A stretch of DNA of 64,000 nucleotides from Pantoea sp. AS-PWVM4 (GCF_000468095.1 NZ_ASZC01000002.1:186001-250000); one strand, 5' to 3'; shown: positions 18,261-28,238, numbered from the stretch's first letter. The notes: a model not told the origin generated them from the letters alone. Numbers and translations are program-made.

Positions 18261-19553
18261 TCACCTCTGAAAATGGCGCGAAAAATCCAGCGCATCGCGT
18301 ACGGCGTCGGTCAACTTCGTCAGCTCCGCCGCCGTAATCACATAAGGTGGCATCAGGTAAATCAACCGCCCAAACGGACGGATCCACACCCCGCGCTCGA
18401 CAAAGAACTGTTGCAGTGCCGCCATATCCACTGCCCGACGAGTCTCAATCACGCCAATCGCCCCCAGAACGCGTGCATCCGCCACGGCCGGATGGTCAGC
18501 TAACGGCAGCAATGCCGCGCGTAGCTGCTGCTCAATCTGTGCCACCTGCGCCGGCCAGTGACCTTCGTTCACCATCTTCAGGCTTTCTACCGCGACCGCG
18601 CACGCCAGCGGATTACCCATAAAGGTTGGGCCATGCATAAAGCAGCCGGCGGCGCTGTTGCTGATGGTATCGGCCACTGTGCGGGTGGTAAGGGTGGCGG
18701 AGAGCGTCATGGTGCCGCCCGTCAGGGCTTTGCCCAGACACAAAATATCCGGCACGATCCCGGCATGTTCGCAGGCGAACAACTTGCCGCTGCGGCCAAA
18801 GCCGGTGGCGATCTCGTCGGCAATTAGCAGCAAACCGTAGCGATCGCACAGCTCACGCACCCGTTGCAGATAACGCGGATGATAAAAACGCATCCCCCCT
18901 GCGCCCTGCACAATGGGCTCCAGGATTACTGCGGCAATCTGCCGGTGATGTTGCTCCGCCAGACGGGCAAAATCGGCGAAATCAGCCTCATCCCACGCAT
19001 CATCAAACCCTCGCTCCGGTGCAGCCGCGAACAGGTGTTCCGGCAGATAGCCGCGCCACAAGCTGTGCATCGAGTTTTGCGGATCGCACACCGACATCGC
19101 GGCGAACGTGTCGCCGTGATAACCGCGTTTCAGGGTGAGAAATTTTTGCCGGGTTTCACCCCGTCCCAACCAGTATTGCAGCGCCATTTTCATCGCCACT
19201 TCGACGGCGATCGACCCCGAATCGGCGAGGAACACACATTCCAGGGGGGCTGGCGTCATCGCCACCAACTGACGGCACAGCGCCACCGCTGCCGGGTGGG
19301 TGATGCCACCAAACATCACATGCGACATCTGCGCCAGTTGGTCCTGCAAAGCCTGATTAAGACGTGGATGGTTATAACCGTGGATCGCCGCCCACCATGA
19401 CGACATGCCATCCACTAATTCACGTCCATCCGCCAGTTGTAACTGGCAGCCATGCGCCGCGACGACCGGGTAGCAGGGCAGGGGATCACGCATTGAGGTG
19501 TAGGGATGCCAGATATGCTGGCGGTCGAAATTGAGATCGTCCTGAGTGAACAT
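18261..19553 (-). CDS. bioA: adenosylmethionine-8-amino-7-oxononanoate transaminase
   Basis: Third step of biotin ring assembly: transfers an amino group from S-adenosylmethionine to KAPA to give DAPA. Class III PLP enzyme of 430 residues (E. coli 429). DSGSIAVEVAMKMALQYW, LLIADEIATGFGRSGKLFA and the PLP-lysine motif LCLGKALTGGTMTLS are present. ATG 19553 aligns with the E. coli start; longer in-frame extensions run through the operator and are not real. Divergent from bioBFCD. There is no Shine-Dalgarno sequence: the BirA operator begins 5 bp upstream of the start codon. Confidence 0.97.
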   Translation of the reverse strand: MFTQDDLNFDRQHIWHPYTSMRDPLPCYPVVAAHGCQLQLADGRELVDGMSSWWAAIHGYNHPRLNQALQDQLAQMSHVMFGGITHPAAVALCRQLVAMTPAPLECVFLADSGSIAVEVAMKMALQYWLGRGETRQKFLTLKRGYHGDTFAAMSVCDPQNSMHSLWRGYLPEHLFAAAPERGFDDAWDEADFADFARLAEQHHRQIAAVILEPIVQGAGGMRFYHPRYLQRVRELCDRYGLLLIADEIATGFGRSGKLFACEHAGIVPDILCLGKALTGGTMTLSATLTTRTVADTISNSAAGCFMHGPTFMGNPLACAVAVESLKMVNEGHWPAQVAQIEQQLRAALLPLADHPAVADARVLGAIGVIETRRAVDMAALQQFFVERGVWIRPFGRLIYLMPPYVITAAELTKLTDAVRDALDFSRHFQR

Positions 19554-19558
19554 GGGTA

Positions 19559-19591
19559 TTGTAAACCAAAAATAAAAAATATAGTTTACAA
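19559..19591. promoter_or_regulatory. BirA operator (bioO) of the divergent biotin promoters
   Basis: TTGTAAACC-N15-AGTTTACAA, an inverted repeat with one mismatch to the BirA consensus and the canonical spacing. The spacer is entirely A/T (AAAAATAAAAAATAT) and supplies the overlapping -10 regions. BirA-biotinyl-AMP bound here would shut down bioA leftward and bioBFCD rightward together. Confidence 0.95.
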
Positions 19592-19639
19592 GTATAACCA
19601 CGTTAATCGTCAGGATGAACCCTTTTCTGGAGTGAAGCA

Positions 19640-20671
19640 ATGGCACATCGCTGGACACTGGCACAAGCCCAGGCACTATTCGATAAACCTTTCCTTGAGC
19701 TAATGTTTGAGGCGCAGCAGGTACATCGCCAACATTTTGACCCGCGTCAGGTGCAGGTCAGTACCCTGCTGTCGATCAAAACCGGCGCCTGCCCGGAAGA
19801 TTGTAAATATTGCCCGCAGAGCGCGCGCTACAAAACCGGGCTGGAATCGGAACGTCTGATGGAGGTGGAAGCGGTGCTGGAATCGGCGCGCAAAGCCAAA
19901 GCTGCCGGTTCGAGCCGTTTCTGTATGGGGGCGGCGTGGAAAAACCCGCACGATCGTGACATGCCTTACCTGGAGCAGATGGTGCAGGGCGTGAAAGCGA
20001 TGGGGATGGAAACCTGTATGACCCTCGGCACCCTCAACGACACCCAGGCGCAGCGCTTGGCGCATGCCGGTCTGGATTTTTACAACCATAACCTCGATAC
20101 CTCGCCGGAATTCTACGGCAACATCATCACCACGCGCAGCTACCAGGAACGCCTCGATACCCTCGACAAAGTGCGTGGTGCGGGCATTAAGGTGTGTTCG
20201 GGCGGTATCGTTGGCCTGGGCGAAACGGTAAAAGATCGTGCCGGTCTGCTGGTGCAACTGGCGAACCTGCCGACTCCGCCGGAAAGCGTGCCGATCAACA
20301 TGCTGGTGAAAGTTAAAGGCACGCCGCTGGCGGATAACGACGATGTCGAGCCGTTCGATTTTATCCGAACCATCGCGGTGGCCCGCATCATGATGCCGTC
20401 TTCTCATGTCCGCCTTTCTGCCGGTCGTGAGCAGATGAGCGAACAGACCCAGGCGATGTGTTTTATGGCCGGGGCAAACTCGATTTTCTACGGCTGCAAG
20501 CTGCTGACCACGCCGAACCCGGAAGAAGACAAGGATTTGATTCTGTTCCGTAAACTGGGACTCAACCCGGAGCATACCGCCACCACCGCCGGTGATAACG
20601 AACAGCAATATCAGTTGAGTGAACAGCTGTTGCATGCCGATACCGCGCAGTTTTACAACGCGGCGGTGTAA
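19640..20671 (+). CDS. bioB: biotin synthase
   Basis: Radical SAM enzyme that inserts sulfur into dethiobiotin. The 343-residue protein has the CxxxCxxC motif at Cys 51, 55 and 58 ([10 protein letters not shown]) for the [4Fe-4S] cluster, and Cys 95, 126 and 186 (FCMGAAW, ETCMTLG, KVCSGG) as [2Fe-2S] ligands and sulfur source. TCTGGAG precedes the ATG. The stop codon shares its last base with the bioF ATG (TAATG). First gene of bioBFCD. Confidence 0.98.
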   Translation: MAHRWTLAQAQALFDKPFLELMFEAQQVHRQHFDPRQVQVSTLLSIKTGACPEDCKYCPQSARYKTGLESERLMEVEAVLESARKAKAAGSSRFCMGAAWKNPHDRDMPYLEQMVQGVKAMGMETCMTLGTLNDTQAQRLAHAGLDFYNHNLDTSPEFYGNIITTRSYQERLDTLDKVRGAGIKVCSGGIVGLGETVKDRAGLLVQLANLPTPPESVPINMLVKVKGTPLADNDDVEPFDFIRTIAVARIMMPSSHVRLSAGREQMSEQTQAMCFMAGANSIFYGCKLLTTPNPEEDKDLILFRKLGLNPEHTATTAGDNEQQYQLSEQLLHADTAQFYNAAV

Positions 20672-21825
20672 TGAGCTGGTCGCAACGCATCGAACAGGCG
20701 CTGGCGGCGCGGCGTGCCGCCGACGGCTGGCGTCAGCGTATCCGCGTGGAACACAACAACGTGCGCGAGCTGACCGTCGCCGGGCAACGCTATCGCCACT
20801 TTTCCAGCAACGATTATCTTGGCCTGAGTCAGCATCCGGCAGTGATTGCCGCCTGGCAACAGGGGGCCGCTGAGGCCGGGGCTGGCGCGGGTGCATCGGG
20901 ACATGTGACCGGTTTCAGCCGTTATCATGCGCAACTGGAAGAACAACTGGCCGACTGGCTGGGTTATCGCCGTGCGCTGCTGTTTATCTCGGGTTTCGCC
21001 GCCAATCAGGCGGTGATCCATCTGCTGGCGGAAAAGCCGGATCGGATTGTGGCCGACAAGCTGGCGCACGCCTCGTTACTGGATGCTGCCAGCCACAGCC
21101 CGGCCACGCTGCGCCGTTTTGCCCACAATCAGCCCGCCAGCCTGGCAAAGCTGTTGGCAACGCCGGTGGAGGGGAACACCCTGGTGGTCACCGAAGGCGT
21201 CTTCAGCATGGATGGCGACAGCGCACCGCTGGCGCAGCTGGCTGCTGAAACGCAACGCGCCAACGGCTGGCTGCTGGTCGATGATGCGCATGGCATTGGT
21301 GTGACCGGTGAGCAAGGTCGTGGTAGCTGCTGGCAGCAGCAGGTGAAGCCAGAATTACTGATCGTCACCTTCGGCAAAGGCTTTGGCGTCAGCGGTGCCG
21401 CTTTGTTGTGCGATGACGCGACCGCCGATTATGTGGAACAGTTTGCCCGCCATTTGATCTACTCGACCGCCATGCCGCCCGCGCAGTGCTGCGCGCTGCT
21501 GGCGGCGTTACAGCAAATTCAGCAGGGCGATGAATTGCGTGCGCAGTTGCACGCCAATATCGCGCGTTTTCGCGCTGGAGCGGCAGATCTCCCCTGGCAG
21601 TTGATGCCATCGGCCAGTGCCATCCAGCCGTTGGTGGTCGGTGAGAACAGCGCTGCGCTGGCGTTATCACAGCGGTTGAAGGCGGCGGGCTGCTGGGTCA
21701 GCGCCATTCGTCCCCCGACGGTGCCACCGGGCACAGCACGCCTTCGCATCACCCTGACCGCCGCACATGGTTTTGACGATATCGATCGTTTGCTGGAGGC
21801 GCTGTATGACGCTGCACATCAATAA
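20671..21825 (+). CDS. bioF: 8-amino-7-oxononanoate synthase
   Basis: Condenses pimeloyl-ACP with alanine to form KAPA, with loss of CO2. PLP enzyme of the alpha-oxoamine synthase family, 384 residues as in E. coli. Seen are [43 protein letters not shown] and the Schiff-base lysine in [13 protein letters not shown]. Coupled to bioB through TAATG and overlapping bioC by 20 bp. Confidence 0.98.
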   Translation: MSWSQRIEQALAARRAADGWRQRIRVEHNNVRELTVAGQRYRHFSSNDYLGLSQHPAVIAAWQQGAAEAGAGAGASGHVTGFSRYHAQLEEQLADWLGYRRALLFISGFAANQAVIHLLAEKPDRIVADKLAHASLLDAASHSPATLRRFAHNQPASLAKLLATPVEGNTLVVTEGVFSMDGDSAPLAQLAAETQRANGWLLVDDAHGIGVTGEQGRGSCWQQQVKPELLIVTFGKGFGVSGAALLCDDATADYVEQFARHLIYSTAMPPAQCCALLAALQQIQQGDELRAQLHANIARFRAGAADLPWQLMPSASAIQPLVVGENSAALALSQRLKAAGCWVSAIRPPTVPPGTARLRITLTAAHGFDDIDRLLEALYDAAHQ

Positions 21826-22561
21826 ACAGGCGATTGCTCAGGCGTTTGGTCGGGCGGCGCAACATTATGAGCAGCATGCCGAGTTGCAACGCCAGAGTGG
21901 TGATGCCCTGCTGGCGCTGGCACCGGCCGGATTTGGCCCGCACCTGCTGGATGCCGGATGTGGTACCGGTTGGTACAGCCGTTACTGGCGCGACCGTGGA
22001 CGTACCCTGACTGCGCTTGACCTGTCACCAACCATGCTGAATAGCGCGGCCCGGCAACACTCGGCACATCATTATGTGCAGGGCGATATTGATGCTCTGC
22101 CGCTGCCGGATGCCTGCGTTGATGGCGTGTGGAGCAACCTCGCGGTGCAATGGAGTAGCGATCTGCGCACTGCTTTGCAGCAATTTCTGCGCGTGACTCG
22201 CCCCGGCGGCAGCGTGCTGTTTTCCACTTTGCTGGCCGGTTCGCTCAATGAGGTTCATCAGGCGTGGGCGCAGTTGGATGGACGTCAACACGCCAACCGT
22301 TTTCTCAGCGCGGCGCAAATCGCCGCCGCGACCGATGGCATGGCGCTGCACAGCACGCTGCAAACCATCACCTTACATTTTCCCAGCGCGCTCAACGCGA
22401 TGCGTTCGCTGAAAGGGATTGGCGCAACCCATCTGCACGATGGACGCCAGGGCGGATTACTGACGCGGAGTCAGTTGGCCCGGCTGGAGCAGTGCTGGCC
22501 ACAGGACGAGGCGGGTTATCGCCTGAGTTATCATCTGATGTATGGAGTCTTAACGGCATGA
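21806..22561 (+). CDS. bioC: malonyl-ACP O-methyltransferase
   Basis: Methylates the free carboxyl of malonyl-ACP so that fatty-acid synthase can build the pimeloyl chain. SAM-dependent methyltransferase of 251 residues, with motif [16 protein letters not shown] and the LDLSPTML acidic strand end. The N-terminus [21 protein letters not shown] matches E. coli BioC and fixes the start at ATG 21806, inside the end of bioF. The bioD ATG overlaps its TGA. The partner esterase gene (bioH) is not in the window. Confidence 0.95.
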   Translation: MTLHINKQAIAQAFGRAAQHYEQHAELQRQSGDALLALAPAGFGPHLLDAGCGTGWYSRYWRDRGRTLTALDLSPTMLNSAARQHSAHHYVQGDIDALPLPDACVDGVWSNLAVQWSSDLRTALQQFLRVTRPGGSVLFSTLLAGSLNEVHQAWAQLDGRQHANRFLSAAQIAAATDGMALHSTLQTITLHFPSALNAMRSLKGIGATHLHDGRQGGLLTRSQLARLEQCWPQDEAGYRLSYHLMYGVLTA

Positions 22562-23226
22562 AACGCTGGTTTATTACAGGTACCGACACCGAAGTCGGCA
22601 AGACGGTAGCCAGTGGCGCGTTGCTACAGGCGGCAGGAGCTGCCGGATGGGTCACCGCAGGTTACAAGCCGGTGGCCTCGGGTTGTGAGCAAACTGCCGA
22701 AGGCATCCGCAACAGCGATGCGCTGGCGCTGCAACGCTACAGCTCGCTGGCGTTGCGTTATGAGCAGGTCAATCCGCTGGCTTTTCTTGAACCCACGTCA
22801 CCGCATATCGTCAGTGCCGAAGAGGGCAGGCCAATCGATTTTGCCGGACTGTCTGCCGGGCTACGGGAGCTGGAGCAACAGGCAGAATGGGTATTGGTGG
22901 AAGGCGCGGGCGGATGGTTTACCCCGTTGTCGGCAACGCAAACCTATGCTGATTGGGTGGTGGCTGAGCAGTTGCCGGTGATCCTGGTGGTGGGTATCAA
23001 ACTGGGTTGTATCAACCATGCGATGCTGACTGCCGCCGCCGTGCATGCCAGTGGCCTGCGCCTTGCAGGCTGGATCGCCAATACCATTCAGCCGCCGGGT
23101 AAGCGGCATCAGGAATATCTGGCAACCTTGCGTCAGCGTCTTGATGCGCCGTGTCTGGGCGAAATCCCGTATCTTACGGATGACGCGCAGCAGGATGACT
23201 GTGGCCGTTATCTGACATTGCCCTGA
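22558..23226 (+). CDS. bioD: dethiobiotin synthetase
   Basis: ATP-dependent carboxylation of DAPA to dethiobiotin. The 222-residue P-loop protein has GTDTEVGKT (residues 8-16), the substrate loop YKPVASGCE and EGAGGWFTPLS. ATG 22558 overlaps the bioC stop (ATGA); the much longer open frame upstream lies inside bioC. Last gene of the biotin operon; a REP pair follows the stop within 4 bp. Confidence 0.97.
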   Translation: MKRWFITGTDTEVGKTVASGALLQAAGAAGWVTAGYKPVASGCEQTAEGIRNSDALALQRYSSLALRYEQVNPLAFLEPTSPHIVSAEEGRPIDFAGLSAGLRELEQQAEWVLVEGAGGWFTPLSATQTYADWVVAEQLPVILVVGIKLGCINHAMLTAAAVHASGLRLAGWIANTIQPPGKRHQEYLATLRQRLDAPCLGEIPYLTDDAQQDDCGRYLTLP

Positions 23227-23229
23227 AGC

Positions 23230-23299
23230 GTAGCGGCGCGATTTATCGCGCAATTCCGAGCGTGGCTGGAAAAAACTGCGCGATAAATCGCGCCGCTAC
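23230..23299. repeat. REP pair after bioD
   Basis: Plus unit 23230-23251 and minus unit 23278-23299, both with the unchanged core, able to form a 22-bp stem with a 26-nt loop. It lies between the converging bioD and urtE-like genes. Confidence 0.9.
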
Positions 23300-23311
23300 G
23301 GGCAGCTCATG

Positions 23312-24028
23312 TCAGGTTACCGTCAGCCACTTATTGATGGTGACATCGTCCAACTGGGCCACTTTTCCCTGCGCCACGTTGCGACCACGATGCAGCAGCA
23401 GAAAATAGTCAGCCACGCGGCGGATAAAGGAGACGTGTTGCTCCAGCAGCAGAATGGTCAGGCCGTAATCGCGGTTCAGGCGGCGAATCAGATTTCCCAT
23501 CTCCTCCTCCAGCCACGGCGACATGCCTTCGGTTGGTTCATCAAGGATCAGCAATTTCGGTTGTAACACCAGCGCGCGCGCTAATGCCAACTGCTGCTGC
23601 TGATCCATCGGCAGTTCTCCGCTGCGCTGGTGGCGTAATGAATAGAGCGCCGGGAACAAATCGAACACCATTTCCGGAATGGCGCGACTGCGGTCGTCAT
23701 GCGCCGCCATCAGCGCAATCAGCAGGTTATCTTCCACGCTCATTTGCGAGAAAATATGGCGACCTTGCGGTACGTAGCCGATACCCATGCGCGCACGTTG
23801 CTCCGCCGGTTGCAGCAATAAATCTTCAGGGGGGGAGCCATCTTCCTGCCAGGTCATCGACCCGCTATTGATCGGCAACCGTCCCATAATGCAGTTGACC
23901 AGGGTGGTTTTACCCATCCCAGGACTACCCAGCACGCCCGTGCAGGTGCCAGGGGGCAGATCGAGGTCCACATCCCACAGGATATGGTTTTGACCGTAAA
24001 ACTGATTCACCGAACGTAAACTTAGCAT
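23312..24028 (-). CDS. orphan UrtE/LivF-like ABC ATP-binding protein with degenerate signature motif
   Basis: A 238-residue ABC ATPase closest in style to UrtE (urea) and LivF (branched amino acid) proteins: SVNQFYGQNHILWDVDL, then MGIGYVPQGRHIFSQMSVEDNLL and LLILDEPTEGMSPW. Walker A is GSPGMGKTT. The ABC signature, normally LSGGQ, reads ELPMDQQQQLALARAL, so the central Ser-Gly-Gly is lost. The H-loop histidine position reads LLEQHVSF. ATG 24028 has a strong AAGGAG upstream. No permease or binding-protein gene is adjacent. It sits in the bioD-uvrB gap, which in E. coli has no such gene. It may act with distant partners, have a non-transport role, or be decaying. Confidence 0.8.
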   Translation of the reverse strand: MLSLRSVNQFYGQNHILWDVDLDLPPGTCTGVLGSPGMGKTTLVNCIMGRLPINSGSMTWQEDGSPPEDLLLQPAEQRARMGIGYVPQGRHIFSQMSVEDNLLIALMAAHDDRSRAIPEMVFDLFPALYSLRHQRSGELPMDQQQQLALARALVLQPKLLILDEPTEGMSPWLEEEMGNLIRRLNRDYGLTILLLEQHVSFIRRVADYFLLLHRGRNVAQGKVAQLDDVTINKWLTVT

Positions 24029-24477
24029 CTGACATTCTCCTTCCAGATAATTAGCCTGAATGCTCCCGCTCTGTGTCGTCTGGCAAACAGTCAAACACGA
24101 TTCATCATTGCCACTCTCACCATCAGTGAGTTGATGCGTATGCTTATGGAGAAACCTGCAATTCCCAGGCCAGTTTGCTGATGCCATGAAAAAAAGCAGC
24201 AGCAGCGAGGCAAAATCAGGAATTAAAGTTGAGCGATGCTTAACAATTGCTGGGGGTGATAAAACGACTGCACTTTAGCGGTGCTGAATGCTTAACGTTT
24301 CTGGTGCATCTGTGCAGTAATAAGGCAGATCGCTCAGGAATAAGTGGCCTTATTTACTGGGAATTTCGGGCTTTCAGTGACGTCAGCACGGAAAAAGAAT
24401 AGTTAATGCCACGCGGGCTGTGGGAAAAATAAACATAAAAAAATTTTTTTTCGCACGCCAGGAATAGGCTTAGAAAA
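24029..24477. other. non-coding left part of the urtE-like / uvrB gap
   Basis: No credible gene. It holds an 8-bp stem AATAAGGC / GCCTTATT (24319-24326, 24347-24354) with a 20-nt loop and an A7T8 tract (24437-24451), which is probably bent DNA just left of the DnaA-box cluster. The first 50-100 bp should contain the promoter of the urtE-like gene, but no convincing -35/-10 pair was found. Confidence 0.5.
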
Positions 24478-24535
24478 TTATGCACAGGCGATGGCGGCGG
24501 GGCTGCCGTCAGTTATCCACTATTCCTGTGGATAA
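24478..24535. promoter_or_regulatory. DnaA-box cluster, probable DARS1
   Basis: Three DnaA boxes in 58 bp: TTATGCACA (24478-24486, plus), TTATCCACT (24513-24521, plus, one mismatch) and TTATCCACA on the minus strand (24527-24535). The last two face each other and form GTTATCCAC-N7-GTGGATAAC. In E. coli the DARS1 site, which converts ADP-DnaA to ATP-DnaA, lies in the bioD-uvrB interval with a core of three boxes, two of them inverted. Position and layout agree. A weak fourth box (TTATCCCCA, minus, 24738-24746) lies nearer uvrB. Flanks are A/T-rich. Confidence 0.8.
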
Positions 24536-24827
24536 CCTTGTGCATTAGAGACTGAAAACAGAGCGCAAGCGAGGAAATACGCGGCCTGGATACATTATGC
24601 TGAGAAACTGGGCTTTTTACTGATTTATAAATAAATCAATATGTTATTTAAAATCAAGCCTGAGATTTTTCTTGTTGGTCATACAACTGCAATTTTATGA
24701 CGCTCTATTGACAAATGTTAAAAGCATCACCCATCTGGGGATAACCTTGCGCAACAAGGTTTTGCCAGATGCCGCATAAATTGCACTGAAGCGAGTCGTT
24801 GCTGCTCCCTGTTATCGTGCAGGATAT

Positions 24828-24843
24828 CTGTAAATATATCCAG
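24828..24843 (+). promoter_or_regulatory. LexA box of uvrB
   Basis: CTGTAAATATATCCAG fits CTG-N10-CAG with an A/T-rich centre, 81 bp before the uvrB ATG, as expected for the SOS-controlled promoter of uvrB. A TTGACA hexamer further upstream (about 24707-24712) has no good -10 partner. Confidence 0.88.
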
Positions 24844-24924
24844 TATTTTTTTCTGGCAAATTCGCCATAGCGGAGTAGAATTAGCAGCCTGCCCGCCGAT
24901 ATCTCCTGCAGGAACGAAAAAACC

Positions 24925-26946
24925 ATGAGTAAAGCCTTCAAACTCAACTCCGAATTTAAACCCTCAGGGGATCAGCCTGAGGCGATTCGTCGTCTGGAAG
25001 AGGGGCTGGAAGACGGTCTGGCACACCAGACGCTGTTGGGGGTAACCGGTTCGGGTAAAACCTTTACCATCGCCAATGTGATCGCCGATCTCAACCGGCC
25101 AACTATGGTGCTGGCGCCTAACAAGACCCTTGCGGCACAGCTCTACGGAGAGATGAAGGAGTTCTTCCCGGACAACGCGGTGGAGTTCTTCGTCTCCTAC
25201 TACGACTACTATCAGCCTGAAGCCTATGTGCCCAGCTCCGATACCTTTATCGAAAAGGATGCCTCGGTGAATGAGCACATCGAGCAGATGCGTCTGTCTG
25301 CCACCAAGGCGTTGCTGGAGCGACGTGACGTTATCGTTGTGGCGTCGGTGTCGGCCATCTACGGTCTGGGTGACCCTGATCTCTACCTGAAAATGATGCT
25401 GCACCTGACGCGTGGCATGATCATCGATCAGCGCAGCATTCTGCGTCGTCTGGCCGAGCTGCAATATACCCGTAATGATCAGGTGTTCCAGCGCGGCACC
25501 TTCCGCGTGCGCGGTGAAGTGATCGATATCTTCCCGGCGGAGTCCGATGAGATTGCGCTGCGTGTGGAGCTGTTTGATGAAGAAGTGGAGCGGTTGTCAT
25601 TGTTTGACCCGCTGACCGGTCAGGTGGTTTCGGTGGTGCCGCGTTTTACCGTCTATCCGAAAACCCACTATGTCACGCCGCGCGAACGCATCCTGCAATC
25701 AATGGAAGAGATCAAAAAGGAACTGGTGGTGCGCCGTCAGGTCCTGCTGGAGAATAATAAGCTGCTGGAAGAGCAGCGCATTACCCAGCGTACCCAGTTT
25801 GACCTCGAAATGATGAACGAACTCGGCTACTGCTCGGGTATCGAGAACTATTCACGCTACCTGTCCGGACGTGGGCCAGGCGAGCCGCCTCCGACGCTGT
25901 TCGACTACTTACCGGCAGATGGTCTGCTGGTGGTGGATGAGTCCCATGTGACCATCCCGCAGATTGGCGGGATGTATCGCGGTGACCGCGCACGTAAAGA
26001 GACGCTGGTGGAGTATGGTTTCCGCCTGCCGTCGGCGCTGGACAACCGCCCGCTCCGCTTCGAAGAGTTTGAAGCGCTGGCACCGCAAACCATTTATGTT
26101 TCGGCAACGCCGGGTAATTACGAGCTGGAGAAATCCGGTGGTGAGGTGATTGATCAGGTGGTGCGTCCGACCGGGCTGCTCGATCCGATCCTCGAAGTCC
26201 GTCCGGTGACCACCCAGGTGGATGACCTGCTGTCGGAGATCCGCAAACGCGTCGAGGTCAACGAACGTGTGCTGGTGACCACCCTGACTAAACGCATGGC
26301 GGAAGATCTCACCGAATATCTGGAGGAGCACGGCGAGAAGGTGCGTTATCTGCACTCAGACATCGATACGGTGGAGCGTATGGAAATCATCCGCGACCTG
26401 CGTTTGGGGGAATTTGATGTGTTGGTGGGGATCAACCTGTTGCGTGAAGGGCTGGATATGCCGGAAGTGTCGCTGGTGGCGATTCTCGATGCCGATAAAG
26501 AGGGCTTCCTGCGTTCGGAGCGTTCTCTGATTCAGACCATTGGCCGCGCCGCACGTAACATTAACGGTAAAGCGATTCTGTACGCAGACAAGATCACCAA
26601 CTCAATGGCACGCGCCATCGAGGAGACCGAGCGACGTCGTGAGAAGCAGGAGCGGTATAACGAAGCCAACGGCATCGTGCCGCAGGGACTAAACAAAAAA
26701 ATCACCGATATTCTGGAGTTGGGCAAAAACGTGGTCAAAACCCGTGGCAAGGGCAAAACCGCCACGCGCAGCGCCGCTGAAGCCGAAGCCAGCTATCTGG
26801 CGCTCACCCCGCAGGCGATGCAGAAGAAAATTCACGAGCTGGAAGGACAGATGCAACAACACGCGCAGAATCTGGAGTTTGAAGAAGCGGCGCGGGTGCG
26901 TGATCAGTTGCACGAACTGCGCGAGCTGTTTATCGCTGCGTCCTAA
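24925..26946 (+). CDS. uvrB: excinuclease ABC subunit B
   Basis: Damage-verifying helicase-like subunit of nucleotide excision repair; works with UvrA and UvrC. The product has 673 residues, identical in length to E. coli UvrB. Walker A is GVTGSGKT; the beta-hairpin [20 protein letters not shown], helicase motif II VVDESH and motif [11 protein letters not shown] follow. The C-terminal UVR domain ([24 protein letters not shown]) contacts UvrC. AGGAACG precedes the ATG. SOS control through the LexA box is expected. Confidence 0.99.
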   Translation: MSKAFKLNSEFKPSGDQPEAIRRLEEGLEDGLAHQTLLGVTGSGKTFTIANVIADLNRPTMVLAPNKTLAAQLYGEMKEFFPDNAVEFFVSYYDYYQPEAYVPSSDTFIEKDASVNEHIEQMRLSATKALLERRDVIVVASVSAIYGLGDPDLYLKMMLHLTRGMIIDQRSILRRLAELQYTRNDQVFQRGTFRVRGEVIDIFPAESDEIALRVELFDEEVERLSLFDPLTGQVVSVVPRFTVYPKTHYVTPRERILQSMEEIKKELVVRRQVLLENNKLLEEQRITQRTQFDLEMMNELGYCSGIENYSRYLSGRGPGEPPPTLFDYLPADGLLVVDESHVTIPQIGGMYRGDRARKETLVEYGFRLPSALDNRPLRFEEFEALAPQTIYVSATPGNYELEKSGGEVIDQVVRPTGLLDPILEVRPVTTQVDDLLSEIRKRVEVNERVLVTTLTKRMAEDLTEYLEEHGEKVRYLHSDIDTVERMEIIRDLRLGEFDVLVGINLLREGLDMPEVSLVAILDADKEGFLRSERSLIQTIGRAARNINGKAILYADKITNSMARAIEETERRREKQERYNEANGIVPQGLNKKITDILELGKNVVKTRGKGKTATRSAAEAEASYLALTPQAMQKKIHELEGQMQQHAQNLEFEEAARVRDQLHELRELFIAAS

Positions 26947-26947
26947 T

Positions 26948-27011
26948 GCGCGATAAATCGCGCCGCTACGACTCTCAGCGCGGGTGAGTCGTGGCGGCGT
27001 GTTTATCACGC
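26948..27011. repeat. REP pair between uvrB and ybhK
   Basis: Minus unit 26948-26969 with the unchanged core and a degenerate plus unit 26991-27011 (GTGG head, core GCGTG-TTTATCACGC, one base short). The second unit has changes on both sides of its own palindrome (GCGTG / CACGC), so pairing is kept. The loop adds GACTC / GAGTC, extending the stem. Located between converging genes. Confidence 0.85.
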
Positions 27012-27017
27012 CTTGTT

Positions 27018-27920
27018 TCAAAATGCCTGGATGGCATGCTCCAGCGCCAGGCGTAACAACTGGCGGTCATGGCGATATTTGATATCCGCCGCTTCCAGCG
27101 GTTCACGGACAATTAAGCGTCCTTCCACACCGCGAATATCCGCTGCCGGGCTGACCACCACCGCATCAATCACCCGTTTGCCTATCGCTTTTTCCATAAT
27201 TACCAGCTTATCCGCGACGGTCAGGCGAGCGGCTGCCGGACTGAGTTCGCGCCCAAGATTACCGATAAACACCATAGTGGCGGGGGTACGACGCAGCGCA
27301 CGCGCCATCTCTTCCATCAGCAGAATTGGCATCAGACTGGTATAAAAACTGCCGGGACCGATCAGAATCAAATCGGCTTCAGCAATCGCGTCCAGCGCTT
27401 CGCGGGTGGGCACCACATTCGGATGTAGCATCAATTCCTGCGGTGCTTGTTGCATCTCATCGACGGCGGTTTCGCCGTAAACCATATTGCCTTCGCTATC
27501 CTGCGCCACCAAATCCACGGGCTGCTCTGACATCGGAATCAAGAACGCATCCACTTTCAGCAGATTACGAATGATATTGATCGCTTCCAGTGGCCGCACG
27601 CTGAGATGGTCGAGCGCTTTCAGGATCAGGTTGCCAAGATTGTGGCCAGCCAGTTCGCCGTTGCCGGTGAAACGATATTCGAACATGGCGGAACCGACAC
27701 TCGGTTCCGTGATCAACTGGTTGATACAGTTGCGCATATCGCCCCAGGCGATGCCGCCTTCTGAACGGCGGATGCGTCCGGTAGACCCACCGTTGTCGGT
27801 GGTAGTCACAATACCGGTCAGGCGTGAGCCGAGCGGAGCCAGCGAGGACATCACGCGACCAAGGCCGTGTCCACCGCCCAGCGCCACCACGCGATCCAAA
27901 TCTGCCAGGGTACGATTCAT
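27018..27920 (-). CDS. ybhK: YvcK/GlmR-like (CofD family) protein YbhK
   Basis: 300-residue Rossmann-like protein of the CofD/YvcK family, matching E. coli YbhK (302). The N-terminal glycine motif [17 protein letters not shown] and [13 protein letters not shown] would bind a nucleotide sugar; Bacillus YvcK binds UDP-GlcNAc and affects envelope metabolism. The enterobacterial role is not established. ATG 27920 follows AAGGAGCAAC; an upstream in-frame ATG at 27935 overlaps that site. Divergent from moaA, as in E. coli. Confidence 0.93.
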   Translation of the reverse strand: MNRTLADLDRVVALGGGHGLGRVMSSLAPLGSRLTGIVTTTDNGGSTGRIRRSEGGIAWGDMRNCINQLITEPSVGSAMFEYRFTGNGELAGHNLGNLILKALDHLSVRPLEAINIIRNLLKVDAFLIPMSEQPVDLVAQDSEGNMVYGETAVDEMQQAPQELMLHPNVVPTREALDAIAEADLILIGPGSFYTSLMPILLMEEMARALRRTPATMVFIGNLGRELSPAAARLTVADKLVIMEKAIGKRVIDAVVVSPAADIRGVEGRLIVREPLEAADIKYRHDRQLLRLALEHAIQAF

Positions 27921-28124
27921 GTTGCTCCTTATCACTGACGCTCACCCGTTGAGCATCAGTTAAACTGATATGTATCAAAATCTGTCGGTTATTTTAACGT
28001 ATCCTGTCGCGAAAATGCGGTGAAAAAACGTTATGTATCAATATATATAGCGAAAATCCGCGATGGAAGCGAACAACAAATCGCGCTAACATTCGGGCAA
28101 CCGTGTTGTTCGAATGGACAACAT

Positions 28125-28235
28125 ACACTCAAAGCCTGATTGCCTAAGTCCTCCGGATAGGGTGTTCAGGCCGCAGCCCCGAGCTGCCAGGGTGCAGAAA
28201 GAAATGCCTGCATCTCCCGTATTTGGAAAGGTGTT
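28125..28235 (+). ncRNA. molybdenum-cofactor (Moco) RNA motif, moaA leader
   Basis: The 318-bp gap between ybhK and moaA ends in a structured leader with blocks characteristic of the Moco RNA: ACACTC...CCTCCGGATAGGGTG, then a GCCGC...GAGCTGCCAGG block, then AAGAAATGCCTGCATCTCC, with GGAAAGG of the ribosome-binding site at its 3' end. In E. coli the same leader position holds the motif that represses moa when cofactor is plentiful and also binds CsrA. I identified it by these blocks and position, without a covariance search. The DNA left of it (27936-28110) should hold both promoters. Confidence 0.75.
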
Positions 28236-28238
28236 CAG

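Noticed and set aside
19700-20896. 398-codon open frame antisense to bioB and bioF
   Set aside because: It mirrors the strong codon bias of bioB in the opposite strand; the protein is rich in His and Arg with no family features, and has no ribosome-binding site.
24478-24746. Chromosomal replication origin
   Set aside because: Only three good DnaA boxes, no 13-mer AT repeats in order, and neighbours typical of the bioD-uvrB region, not of mioC/gidA; DARS1 explains it better.
24705-24947. 80-codon minus-strand frame across the uvrB promoter
   Set aside because: It covers the LexA box, the promoter and the uvrB start, and has no credible start signal or protein features.
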